This document shows positions 18,938 to 26,463 of a stretch of DNA of 63,735 nt, in pieces (positions within the stretch are counted from its first letter, which is position 1; every line of letters begins with the position of its first letter). The DNA lies in NCBI GenBank assembly GCA_029265085.1, contig JAJUJY010000007.1, positions 1 to 63,735 of the forward strand, in the 5' to 3' direction. A program made the position numbers and the translations under genes. The notes under the pieces are model-generated. The model did no database searches. It was not told the DNA's origin and worked only from the letters and a program-made list of their open reading frames with translations. This DNA is from Chloroflexota bacterium. Lineage in GTDB: Bacteria > Chloroflexota > Anaerolineae > Anaerolineales > Anaerolineaceae.

Positions 18938-19379
18938 CCTCGCCCTCAGAAAATCCGCAGGTAATTTCAGGGATCGTTTGCCAGTTCAATCCACGGGCTG
19001 GCCTCGCCCGCTCTCGCGCTTTGAGCGTTTCCAGAATCTGGCTGCCGCGTTCGTAATCAATATTGCGGATAAACTCAATATGATCCGCGACGATCTCAAA
19101 CACCGGCGGCAGTTCGCGCCCGCGGTCACGCTGCTGAATATGCCCTTCCACCCCAATCCGGCTGCCCTTCTTGAGATAACCATAAGCCATTTCGGCCAGC
19201 GCACCATAGGCGACAATTCTTAGCCCGTAGAGTGGTTTTGCCTGCGCCGTCCCGTTACAGATCATCAGCAGACGGATAAAGGGCACCTCCTCTCCTTTCT
19301 GGTTGGTGTGTTTATCAAAATAAATATCCCCATTGATATCCCCAATGTTCCAGGTAAAGTTTCCGAGCGGCATTGTCAT
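18915..19379 (-). CDS. SSB-like single-stranded DNA-binding protein
   Basis: A 154-residue protein with an OB-fold pattern: GNFTWNIGDINGDIYF, FIRLLMICNG, LYGLRIVAYGALAEMAYGYLKKGSRIGVEGHIQQR, then VFEIVADHIEFI. The segment in which a Tyr/Leu-rich strand leads into LKKGSRIGVEGHIQ is typical of SSB. It lacks the acidic C-terminal tip of housekeeping SSB (DDDIPF type), ending EGEDDYVNVR, so it is probably an element-encoded variant. The ATG overlaps the stop of rep as ATGA; an ATG two codons later has better spacing to AAGGAG. Confidence 0.75.
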   Translation of the reverse strand: MTMPLGNFTWNIGDINGDIYFDKHTNQKGEEVPFIRLLMICNGTAQAKPLYGLRIVAYGALAEMAYGYLKKGSRIGVEGHIQQRDRGRELPPVFEIVADHIEFIRNIDYERGSQILETLKARERARPARGLNWQTIPEITCGFSEGEDDYVNVR

Positions 19380-21517
19380 TTCTCCTTAGGATTTGAATAC
19401 CAGGCTTCATCGCCTGGTTGGATCGGCAGGTTGAGCAGGTCCGGCAGCAGCGCCAGCCGGTCCCGGTCAACTCCCTTGAACGCGAGTTTCCAGTCTGCAT
19501 CGGCGTTGCCTTGCCAGGTCTGCGATTCGCGGTATTTCCGCACAAAGACCGCCGGGGGATACGCAGCGAGCCGGTCAAATACGCCGCCTGCGCTCACACC
19601 CGGTTGATTGCACAACCTGGCGACAGCCAGGCTGAGCGGATTTTGCACACTGGTATTTGCCACCCCGTACAAAATCCAGGAAACAAAAGCCTTTGGACTT
19701 TTCTCGTGCGCTAATAAAATGCTGCGACTGCGAGAATTGACCCTACTTAACAGATCATCAAATTTCCAAGCGTTTTCCTGTACATCTTCTTCCCCAAGTT
19801 CTGTTGAGCGGTCTGCAACTGCGTAAGAATCTTGGTTGAAAGAGGTTTCTTTCTGTATTTGGGAATCTTTAAAGCCTCTGAGAATCTTTAAAAGAGTCTC
19901 AAAACAATCGTTCGGCAGTGTCTTGACCGTCTCAATCCAATCATTCAGTACCATTTTGAGAGTCTCAGAACAATCATTCGCGGTTTTTGACAGTCTCAAA
20001 ACAATCATCCCCTCTTCTTTGAGAGTTTCAAAACAATCATTCGACTGCTGATCGAGTAAGCGATAGAGTTCGTGGAGAACATCCGCATCATCGGCGGAAA
20101 GCAGTAAATTTAAAGCTGCCTGTTTGACCTGCTCATCCTCTGGCGTGAGTGGATCCATGCGCTGTACCTGGAAGCACCAATCGAATATTCCACCATTGGA
20201 ACGATAGTCGATGCGCTGCACGAAGGCGGCGATCCGCTCCTGCAATCGCTGCCGGCGGTCATTTTCTTGAGCAGTCGCCTTTGTTACCGCTTCTTTGTGA
20301 CTACCGCGTTCCATCGCCGCCGGGAACCACAGCGCAACCTGGCGTGGATTTTCAATCCCCAACCGCGCGGCCAGGATAGGCAGCCCGCCATGGATCCACA
20401 CCGTGTCGCGGATTTCCCCTGTCTCGTCGTTGAAGAAACAGTGATTGCGCAGTAAAGTGATGAACATTGCGGCATCATGTCCCAGGAGCGGCAGCCAGTT
20501 CTGCAAGAAGTACCAGCGCAGCAGAATGAAATCCCCTGGCACTAACAGGCGATCGCTGAGATGATCGGCGAGATCTGCCAATTCACTTTCTAAACGCCGT
20601 CCAACCAGCGACTTCACCAAGTCCTGCACTGTAATCCTGCGGGGGATTAGATCTCGGATTTTTTCAGGCGGAGCACGAAACGGATAGCGCAGAATTTCGT
20701 TCGGTTGAGCGGCAATCGCTGCCCGAAGGGCATTGGCGGGATCGTGTTGAATATCCTTTGCACGCAGGTACGCGCCCAAATCTTGCGCATCACCAGGCGT
20801 GAGGGGAATACCATAGAGGACATACTTGTTCGCCGATTTCTTAGATCTTCCTGTCTGGCGGTCTCGTTCATGATCCGTTTCGATCTTGCCCACGAACCAA
20901 TCCAGCAAGCTGCCAGGCCCAAAATCGCGGAACAACTGCGCCCGGCTGACGCCCGCCCACCGGCAGACGTTCTCGATCCGCGTGGCGACTTTCTCACCGC
21001 CGGAAGGTTGCTTCCCTCGACTGGACAGATAGTATTCCTGCCAGATTCCGATTACCTCAAAAATCGTCCGGGATCCTACGTAAGGCAGCCAGCGCAGAAA
21101 GTACACCGGCATTTTCACAACCCGCTCCGGCTGTAAGAGCATATCGCGTAAGGATGCGTACACCGGTTCGTAGGTATCATCATCGGAGCGAAAACCAACC
21201 GAGCCTGGTTCAGAATCATCATCCTGGTTCTTGTCTTCTACCTGCCCGGTTGCGAGCAGCACAAACGCCAGTTCAACCGGCTGGTTGAGCATGCCCCATA
21301 ACTGTCGTTCAATCATCGCTTTCAAACGGCTGCTGAGCCAGTCAATGGTGTACTGGTTGAAGCAGCCTAACTTGAAAACACCATCCGCAAGCGAGAGTGG
21401 AACAGCCGGTTTCACCCAGGTCTCGAACCATGTGCGCGGCATTTCATGTTGCAGATTCGAGAGAATCCAGTCCCAGATTTTCTGTGGAGTATCAAAATGG
21501 TCTGAGACGAACGTCAT
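19376..21517 (-). CDS. Rep-like protein with DnaA domain I and winged helices
   Basis: Residues 1-80 match DnaA domain I: IWDWILSNLQHEMP, FETWVKPAVPLSLADGVFKL, FNQYTIDWLSSRLKAMI. In DnaA this part recruits the replicative helicase. Two putative helix-turn-helix regions follow (ENVCRWAGVSRAQLFRDFG and ILAARLGIENPRQVALWF). No AAA+ motifs are present. Near residues 490-550 (full-length numbering) NDCFETLK-like units recur, and the DNA coding them is itself a repeat. The start at 21517 is preferred because AAAGGA precedes it; an ATG at 21538 is possible and gives 720 residues. Replication initiation for the element is inferred from domain I, from the iterons and from the ParA neighbour. It could instead be a regulator. 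Confidence 0.65.
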   Translation of the reverse strand: MTFVSDHFDTPQKIWDWILSNLQHEMPRTWFETWVKPAVPLSLADGVFKLGCFNQYTIDWLSSRLKAMIERQLWGMLNQPVELAFVLLATGQVEDKNQDDDSEPGSVGFRSDDDTYEPVYASLRDMLLQPERVVKMPVYFLRWLPYVGSRTIFEVIGIWQEYYLSSRGKQPSGGEKVATRIENVCRWAGVSRAQLFRDFGPGSLLDWFVGKIETDHERDRQTGRSKKSANKYVLYGIPLTPGDAQDLGAYLRAKDIQHDPANALRAAIAAQPNEILRYPFRAPPEKIRDLIPRRITVQDLVKSLVGRRLESELADLADHLSDRLLVPGDFILLRWYFLQNWLPLLGHDAAMFITLLRNHCFFNDETGEIRDTVWIHGGLPILAARLGIENPRQVALWFPAAMERGSHKEAVTKATAQENDRRQRLQERIAAFVQRIDYRSNGGIFDWCFQVQRMDPLTPEDEQVKQAALNLLLSADDADVLHELYRLLDQQSNDCFETLKEEGMIVLRLSKTANDCSETLKMVLNDWIETVKTLPNDCFETLLKILRGFKDSQIQKETSFNQDSYAVADRSTELGEEDVQENAWKFDDLLSRVNSRSRSILLAHEKSPKAFVSWILYGVANTSVQNPLSLAVARLCNQPGVSAGGVFDRLAAYPPAVFVRKYRESQTWQGNADADWKLAFKGVDRDRLALLPDLLNLPIQPGDEAWYSNPKEK
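19896..20045. repeat. Five iteron-like direct repeats inside rep
   Basis: Imperfect copies of GTCTCAAAACAATCATTCG start at 19896, 19929, 19962, 19993 and 20025 (spacing 33, 33, 31, 32 bp). The copy starting at 19993 is read in a different frame from the others (GMIVLRLSK instead of NDCFETLK), although the DNA is nearly the same. This shows that DNA, not protein sequence, is what repeats. Use as initiator binding sites is inferred. Confidence 0.7.
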
Positions 21518-21652
21518 TGTGCAGTCCTTTTCACCCATAAATTCGCATTTATGGAATTGCGCCGAGAAGCCTTTTGAGAGGGAAAAGCGTCGAGATAATC
21601 TATTCCACCTATCTGCTCGATCAAGTCTCTCTGCGCCTTTTCTATGTGATCA

Positions 21653-21716
21653 ACGTCAGCAACTACGTCAGCGGCAGCGTCAACCAGTACGTCAACCATA
21701 CGTCAGCGTCACGTCA
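21653..21716. repeat. Six phased CGTCA repeats upstream of rep
   Basis: RCGTCA hexamers start at 21653, 21665, 21677, 21689, 21700 and 21711, so 12, 12, 12, 11 and 11 bp apart, about one helical turn. A reverse copy (TGACGT) follows near 21727. The cluster lies in the 268-bp gap between the RHH partner gene and rep. Position and phasing suit a partition centromere, an iteron origin or an RHH operator. Confidence 0.65.
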
Positions 21717-21785
21717 GCGGCATGGTTGACGTGTTTTTTCCTCCGCTGAAATCATTGCAGTTTTCCTTGCTCACCGTAATTGCTT

Positions 21786-22472
21786 TCATTCGCAGTCCTG
21801 GAAAAGGGTCTTTCCGATAAGCTTGGGCCGTGGTTGAAGCTGTAGGCGTTGCTCTTCAAACGCTTTTAGCGCGTGGAGGAAAAGGAACAGCACCAGCTCG
21901 CCCACACCAACGAAATGATCGCTGGCAACCTGCTTGATCTCAGCCTTCAGCCCGGCCGGGATGCGATAGGTCACTCTGGCCTCCCACCTTTTTGGTATCT
22001 TCCCTTTCTTATCTTTTGGGCGAGACGGTTTAGCCGGGAAAGCCTGTTGCATCCATTTGCTTGCCGCGGTAATCTGCGCCTGGCTGCCTTCCGGGAAAAG
22101 GGTCATGCGTTGGGCTTTGGGATATGGGGATAGGATGAGTTTACCGGCTTCGTGTTGGCCCAGGCTGTATTCGAGAAAAGCCCGCGCGACCTCATCCACC
22201 GGAACGCCTAAAGCATTAGCGATGCGGATCAACGTCTGGTGAGTCTCCGGCGGTATCCCGCGATAGGTGGCAATTTCCGCCCGCCGCGCCTGCTCCCAAC
22301 TACGCTCGCGCCGTTTGCGCGGTTCGGCGGCAGGGATAAAATCGAGCGGCCGGATACCGGGCGCGCTTTCTTTCGCCTCCGGGTATATGTCAGGATGGGA
22401 AGTGTCCGGCACAGCAGCAGGCTCTGACCCCGTACTGCGCAACATGGAAAAAGCGTCTCGTCTTGGCATCAT
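21786..22472 (-). CDS. ParA-partner protein, RHH-like DNA-binding (putative centromere binder)
   Basis: A 228-residue protein 5 bp downstream of parA. The N-terminal 75 residues are polar and rich in Pro/Arg. A segment near 88-125 (IPPETHQTLIRIANALGVPVDEVARAFLEY) and another near 168-205 (VTYRIPAGLKAEIKQVAS...GELVLFLFLHALKAF) both have the strand-helix-helix pattern of ribbon-helix-helix folds. The gene position right after parA and the phased repeats behind it support a ParB/ParG-type role. No ParB-type HTH or CTPase motif is visible, so it would be a non-classical partner. Confidence 0.6.
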   Translation of the reverse strand: MMPRRDAFSMLRSTGSEPAAVPDTSHPDIYPEAKESAPGIRPLDFIPAAEPRKRRERSWEQARRAEIATYRGIPPETHQTLIRIANALGVPVDEVARAFLEYSLGQHEAGKLILSPYPKAQRMTLFPEGSQAQITAASKWMQQAFPAKPSRPKDKKGKIPKRWEARVTYRIPAGLKAEIKQVASDHFVGVGELVLFLFLHALKAFEEQRLQLQPRPKLIGKTLFQDCE

Positions 22473-22477
22473 CGCAC

Positions 22478-23245
22478 CTAATACTTGCGAACCAGGCTGG
22501 CAAAGGTTTCATATTCTTGAGCTGCCCTGGAATCTGGCGCATACTCGAAGATTGTTTTACCAACTGACCAGCATTCCCGTAGCACAGTAGCAGCGTGGAT
22601 TGTAGGCAATACCTTGTCTCCGAAATCGCGTTTGAGATCCGCAAGGGAGTTGCGCGATTCGCGCGTCTTGTCATCATAGAAGGTGGGCAAGATACCAAGT
22701 AGTCCTCCCGACCAGGCGCGTTCTTTTTGCAGCGCGTGTAGGGTCATAATGGTGTTGCCAACTGCCTCCAGTGAGGCGAATTCCGTTGCGCAGGGGATGA
22801 TCACCAGGTCGGCTGCCCAGATCGCCCGCTCCTGGAGACCACCCACAGATGGGGAGGTGTCAAAAATGATATAGTCCATACCTTCACGAGCGAACGTCCG
22901 GACGACTTCCTTCAGATAGGAGATGGGTTTGTCCTGAATGCTCGACTGCGCCTGGCCGGTGGCTTGATTGCCGGGAACGAGGAACAGGTTACCCCGCCCG
23001 GTTTCGCGCACGTATTTCTTCACGAAGGCCACTTCGTGTGGGCTGCTTTGGGTGATCATCAGCAGGTAAAACGCACCTTGTTCTGGGTCCATGCCCAGAC
23101 TGGTAGCGCATTGTCCCTGTGGGTCCAGATCGATGAGCAGCACCCGGCTGCCGTGCTGTGCCAGATACGCCGCCAGGTTGACGGATGTAGTGGTCTTGCC
23201 AACTCCCCCCTTCTGATTGCTGATAGTAATAATTCTTGCTGCCAT
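22478..23245 (-). CDS. parA: ParA family ATPase
   Basis: A 255-residue protein of the usual ParA length. The deviant Walker A KGGVGKTTT begins at residue 12 and carries the signature lysine. Walker A' VLLIDLDPQGQCATSLG follows near 40-56, and Walker B MDYIIFDTSPSVGG near 120-135. It lacks an N-terminal HTH, as in type Ib or chromosomal-type ParA proteins. AAGGAGG precedes the ATG at 5 bp. The partner gene follows after 5 bp. ParA forms ATP-dependent assemblies on DNA that move plasmids or ICEs to daughter cells, so it is a strong sign that the block once replicated or was maintained as a plasmid. Confidence 0.9.
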   Translation of the reverse strand: MAARIITISNQKGGVGKTTTSVNLAAYLAQHGSRVLLIDLDPQGQCATSLGMDPEQGAFYLLMITQSSPHEVAFVKKYVRETGRGNLFLVPGNQATGQAQSSIQDKPISYLKEVVRTFAREGMDYIIFDTSPSVGGLQERAIWAADLVIIPCATEFASLEAVGNTIMTLHALQKERAWSGGLLGILPTFYDDKTRESRNSLADLKRDFGDKVLPTIHAATVLRECWSVGKTIFEYAPDSRAAQEYETFASLVRKY

Positions 23246-23271
23246 TGGATCCTCCTTGTGGTTTTATCTCG

Positions 23272-23508
23272 TTATTGTTCTGTTTCTATTGCTGGTTGTT
23301 TGTCCGTGAACTGAACGTATGTATTTCCTTCGTGACCGTGAACCGAGAGCAGCTCTTCGATTGAGGTAAAGATACCCAGCGCAAAGGGCTCCCTTAGCCA
23401 CTTCAACACAGCCTGTCCATCTTGAAAAATCGCGCCTTCTGCTACCACCCCAGTACCTGAACGGCCTGTGACATCTTTCTCTCGAATCAGGATGAAGTCA
23501 CGCATCAC
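23272..23508 (-). CDS. Small conserved hypothetical protein upstream of parA
   Basis: A 78-residue protein with a compact alpha/beta pattern: FILIREKDVTGRSGTGVVAEGAIFQDGQAVLKW, then IFTSIEELLSVHGHEGNTYVQFTD. The composition resembles small proteins seen in phages and mobile elements, but the function is unknown. It ends 26 bp before parA and overlaps the previous gene by 4 bp (ATGA). Confidence 0.6.
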   Translation of the reverse strand: MMRDFILIREKDVTGRSGTGVVAEGAIFQDGQAVLKWLREPFALGIFTSIEELLSVHGHEGNTYVQFTDKQPAIETEQ

Positions 23509-23930
23509 TCGCCTCTACATCCCATCGCCGTGAACAAACAGGCCTGCTGGCTTGGGAGGATATGAATACTCTTGTCCTTCCGATTTCTGAGCCGCCGTTT
23601 GAGAACTTCTTCCGGTAAGTTTAGATACACCGGCTGTCCCTCGATGAAGCTCAATTGCTGGCCGGTTTGAATATTCTCGAAAACAATTCTTTCCGGCCAG
23701 GGAGAAATTTCGTCTTTTTTCGGAAGGATATCTAATAGGCGAAACAGGCTGCCGTAGAAAAGGCCAGGTTCTTCCCCATTGCGTGTTGGGTCATAAACAA
23801 CCTTCCACAGGTAACCTTTCGGAGCCGTATAACCTGCAAATTCAGGTGGGAACAGATCATCGAAAAACTTGATATCAAAACACAAATTGCCTCCTATCAT
23901 TTCAACTTGGATTCGAAATGACCGAGGCAA
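23505..23930 (-). CDS. Hypothetical protein, first gene of the parA-side operon
   Basis: A 141-residue protein with no recognised family. It has a hydrophobic, aromatic-rich N-terminal half (FDIKFFDDLFPPEFAGY, YLWKVVYDPTR) and a basic C-terminal part (LKRRLRNRKDKS) that may bind nucleic acid. The next gene overlaps it by 4 bp. No start other than 23930 is favoured by the sequence. Confidence 0.5.
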   Translation of the reverse strand: MPRSFRIQVEMIGGNLCFDIKFFDDLFPPEFAGYTAPKGYLWKVVYDPTRNGEEPGLFYGSLFRLLDILPKKDEISPWPERIVFENIQTGQQLSFIEGQPVYLNLPEEVLKRRLRNRKDKSIHILPSQQACLFTAMGCRGE

Positions 23931-24474
23931 TTAAAAGAAAATGTCCTCTGCTGGAAATACAGAAGACACGTAATTATTAGCCTAAAGGGGTTTAGGCTTC
24001 CGAGGCCGGTTCAATCAACACATTCGAAAACTTATGCTCAAGCTGTAGCAAAATTTCCTCGATGGAACTCGGGAAGAATATCTTCTCGCAGTTGTAGCGG
24101 TTATCGCCACGCCCGCCCTCCCCGCCACTAAAAGCTAATAGCTCACAGCCGTTAGCTTTTTGCTTTAAATCGCCCGCGCGTCCCCGCAAGGGGGGATGAT
24201 ATTCGAATCCTCGTTCCCTATTTGTTCACCACAGAGACACAGAGGGCACAGAGGACTTTTTTGGAGCTGAAAGCTGATCGCTGACGTCTGATACCTGCAA
24301 CCTGAACCTTTCTTTTTCACCACAGAGGCGCAGAGGGCACAGAGGAAAAAGTGATGAGTGTACCGTAGGGAGTGATGAGATGTTGCCAGTTGTCAGTCGA
24401 CAGAATCTGTGGCCAACAAACTGATTTTCCGAAAGGGTAGGGCGATGTGACACTGCGTCATTTCCTGTGCAGCA
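23931..24474. other. Intergenic region with hairpins, relic sequence and a duplicated 30-bp motif
   Basis: No full gene is supported. A perfect hairpin GCCTAAA-GGGG-TTTAGGC lies near 23981-23998. The minus strand reads a short coding-like tail around 23992-24110 (ends SNVLIEPASEA), which may be the end of a lost gene. A second hairpin (AAAAGCTAA/TTAGCTTTT) lies near 24136-24168. The region is rich in decayed AGCTGATAGC-type sequence. Confidence 0.4.
24225..24346. repeat. Two copies of a CACCACAGAGRCRCAGAGG repeat
   Basis: A motif of about 30 bp starting TTCACCACAGAGRCRC occurs at 24225-24254 and 24316-24346 with about 28 of 30 bases the same. Related sequence is often seen in intergenic DNA of environmental bacteria; its function is unknown. 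Confidence 0.6.
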
Positions 24475-24777
24475 TCACCGCACCCTGCAACTTGCGCTCA
24501 TCCCGCCCCCCGCCAGGCTCACCAGGCGGTTTTCTGCGTCGTATTCCAGGGTGTAGGTCTGGCCGCCCACCGTGCGCGAAATCATATTCCCCCTCTCACC
24601 GCTGCGCGGTTCGGGGGTGCAAAGATCGCGACCGTTGGCACTGTAGGCGTAGGTGTTGGCTCCCATGCCCGTGGCTGCATGCTTGTGGTTGGGGTCGCTG
24701 TAGGCCAGGGTCTGCCCGGCTTTGCTGGCCAGGTTGCCTGTCAGCGGGTCGTAGGTGTAGCTTTGTACGAGTAAGTC
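24475..24777 (-). pseudogene. Rhs YD-repeat fragment without tip
   Basis: The minus strand reads SYTYDPLTGNLASKAGQT, then TYAYSANG, NMISRTVGGQTYTLEYDAEN and RLVSLAGGG, a typical stretch of Rhs YD repeats, and stops soon after. It has no start region and no C-terminal domain. In intact Rhs proteins this part comes just before the sequence found at the start of the GIY-YIG tip gene (25408-26424). It therefore looks like the remnant of a second Rhs module behind the Imm26 gene, as in orphan-tip arrays. A 42-bp insertion lies inside it. Confidence 0.75.
24589..24630. repeat. 42-bp in-frame palindromic insertion in the Rhs fragment
   Basis: Between the ANG and NMISR parts of a YD repeat lies a 14-codon insert (RDLCTPEPRSGERG on the minus strand). 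The DNA folds: ACCGC/GCGGT (24598-24602, 24606-24610) inside CCCCC/GGGGG (24589-24593, 24613-24617). A small palindromic repeat inserted in frame is the simplest reading. Confidence 0.45.
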
Positions 24778-24906
24778 ATTAAATTATTAAAGAACTTTAG
24801 ATACTTCTGTCTCGTAATTTACAGAAAAAAGGTTGTTTAATCGGGTAATCCAAAATAATCGTTTGAAACCAACGGGAAACAGATAATGTGATTTTTTTCT
24901 TTACAT

Positions 24907-25392
24907 CTATCTCAATAATTCTGTTAAAACAATTTGAAGTGCTTTATAACCGTATACTCCATCATCAAGTAAATTTTTTATTTCCTCAGGTTTAGCCCTT
25001 TCCATACTATATGTTTTTTTTTCTCCCGAACCAGCAACATCTTGGTCATAAATTACTTTATAACATCTCTCAGGATTAATAAGATCAATTTTACGAAAAA
25101 CAGGAACAGGCCAATCCTTTCTAGAAAAAAGTTTTGAACTAGGTATAAGTAACCACTCTCCTTTTTTTATACCAATATCACTAAACCAACCAATAAAAAT
25201 AGCATCTTCAGCTTTTTTGCTCCAAATTATGGTTTCATCAGGAATTTCAACTAACTTGGGTCCAAAAAAATAACCAAGTCCTCCGTGTGTCGTGGAATCT
25301 CCCCTTACTATTACGCCTAGTGCATACCCACCATTAAACAAAGGAACCAAAAACCATTGTCCTTCATGGTATCCAGTTTTACTTTTTTTCAT
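24907..25392 (-). CDS. Imm26-like immunity protein
   Basis: A 161-residue protein 15 bp after the Rhs tip gene. The start GQWFLVPLFNGGYALGVIVRG matches the Imm26 pattern, in which a G-x-x-F-x-[IV]-P strand is followed by a YA-x-G-x-V strand. Further conserved-looking parts are FIGWFSDIGIKKGEWLLI and the C-terminal helix. AGAGGAT precedes the ATG. Its place behind a toxin tip supports an immunity role: cytoplasmic protection against the GIY-YIG nuclease. The pairing is inferred from position. Confidence 0.7.
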   Translation of the reverse strand: MKKSKTGYHEGQWFLVPLFNGGYALGVIVRGDSTTHGGLGYFFGPKLVEIPDETIIWSKKAEDAIFIGWFSDIGIKKGEWLLIPSSKLFSRKDWPVPVFRKIDLINPERCYKVIYDQDVAGSGEKKTYSMERAKPEEIKNLLDDGVYGYKALQIVLTELLR

Positions 25393-25407
25393 ATTATCCT
25401 CTTAATC

Positions 25408-26424
25408 TTAAGGTAAATCATTATCATAATTGCTAGCCGCATAAATATAAACACCCTTATTGGGATTTCGATCGTTAATTGGTTTTATTTTGTTTAATGG
25501 TGGCTTGTAATAGTCAAAAAGCTGTTGTTCCCGCCCACGTTGAACAGCATAACTATCCGTTCGCCAATCGATTTCAAATTTAAGATACCCTTTACTATCA
25601 GAACGGTAATGTTCTAATTCTCTGCGACTTAAATCATTAGTTCTGCCCACATACACCACTTCTGAGTTGCTATTCTTCAGGACATATGTACCCCCCATAG
25701 ATGCAAAACTTACAGCTTGTGCATCCATTTGAGATATTAATTGTGTTGTCTGGCCATTTCTTGCCTTCTCAACACCATACCAAAAAACCAATATTTCGTA
25801 CTCTGGTTTTGGTATCAGATACCCATTACTTGATGTCCACACATTTGAATCTTGATAAATGTCATAGTTTGGATGGGTTTTATACCATTGGCTAGCAGCA
25901 TCAAGCGCAGCAGCGGGGTTTTCTATGCCGTAATAATCTACAAACCCTGTCGGACTTACAGTTGCCGCACCACATTCCGAAGCATCTTGTCCGCTACAGC
26001 CCACGTCATGACCTGACGGATCGGTATATTTTGCTGGATTATTGTTTGTGTAAGCAAAACGATCCCACGCTTGCAAGCCCTGTGATTCTATTGGCACAAG
26101 ACTATCTGGTTGAATCCATCGCCCTAATTGAGGGTCAAAATATCTTGCATTGTAAAAGTACAGGCCAGCCTCTGCCGCTAACTGCCCGGTGTATTGGCGG
26201 CGGGTTGGTGTCGTACCGCTATTATAGCGTGTCTCGCCCCAAGCATCATAGCGCAGTTCGGAGACTTTATCGCCCGTGTTGTCCAGCGTAATCGCCGTGC
26301 TGCCGAGGTGATCCGTCAGGAAGTAGTACAGCCCATCGTCCAGTCCCTGCTGGTTGCTCTGCACCCGCTGCGCAATCCGGCTGCCCCCGGCGGACGATGC
26401 AAAGTAAATTCCCCCATTCCCCAT
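25408..26424 (-). CDS. Orphan Rhs C-terminal fragment with a GIY-YIG nuclease tip
   Basis: The 338 residues begin inside the Rhs core (GSRIAQRV, YYFLTDHLGSTAITLD, ELRYDAWGETRY, YFYNARYFDPQLGRWIQPD) and pass the core end near KYTDPSG (about 136-142). The tip ends in a GIY-YIG-like domain: GGTYVLKN (about 244-251), VYVGRTNDLSRRELEHY (about 256-272), and the metal-binding Glu candidate in RGREQQLFDYYKPPLN (about 300-315). The ATG at 26424 follows the T-run of the transporter terminator directly and has no Shine-Dalgarno sequence, so the reading frame is probably a 5'-truncated gene. It may be silent until recombination joins it to a full Rhs gene. Confidence 0.8.
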   Translation of the reverse strand: MGNGGIYFASSAGGSRIAQRVQSNQQGLDDGLYYFLTDHLGSTAITLDNTGDKVSELRYDAWGETRYNSGTTPTRRQYTGQLAAEAGLYFYNARYFDPQLGRWIQPDSLVPIESQGLQAWDRFAYTNNNPAKYTDPSGHDVGCSGQDASECGAATVSPTGFVDYYGIENPAAALDAASQWYKTHPNYDIYQDSNVWTSSNGYLIPKPEYEILVFWYGVEKARNGQTTQLISQMDAQAVSFASMGGTYVLKNSNSEVVYVGRTNDLSRRELEHYRSDSKGYLKFEIDWRTDSYAVQRGREQQLFDYYKPPLNKIKPINDRNPNKGVYIYAASNYDNDLP

Positions 26425-26458
26425 AAAAAAAAGCGCTGGGCGTTGGCTCAGCGCTTTT
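26425..26458 (-). terminator. Terminator of the DppC-like gene
   Basis: On the minus strand AAAAGCGCTG (26458-26449) and CAGCGCTTTT (26438-26429) pair, followed by T residues to 26425. The stop of the permease gene lies 5 bp before it. The toxin fragment starts at the next base, so the element junction is here. Confidence 0.85.
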
Positions 26459-26463
26459 CCATA

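Larger units (their letters stand above)
16770..23930 (-). mobile_element. Plasmid- or ICE-type maintenance block (integrated)
   Basis: Nine minus-strand genes in close order: two small unknowns, ParA, RHH-type partner, Rep-like protein with DnaA domain I, SSB-like protein, membrane protein, Replic_Relax-like protein and WGR protein. Two iteron-like repeat clusters lie in or beside rep. Such genes serve plasmid replication and partition, yet chromosomal-type genes lie on the right, so the block is read as an integrated element or its remnant. No intact integrase, relaxase or coupling protein is in the window. The true ends are unknown; the chimeric recombinase at 573-1838 may be part of the same element. 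Confidence 0.6.

Noticed and set aside
19896..20045. CRISPR-like spacing of repeats
   Set aside because: The repeats lie inside a coding frame, differ among themselves, have very short spacers that are coding, and no cas genes are near.
21514..21699. 61-codon minus-strand frame rich in Val-Asp repeats
   Set aside because: Its repeats simply translate the CGTCA array, and its end overlaps rep in another frame. A real gene is not excluded, but the repeats explain it.
23992..24189. 65-codon minus-strand frame
   Set aside because: Only its last 35 codons look protein-like, and the stop lies in a hairpin. Treated as a possible relic within the gap.
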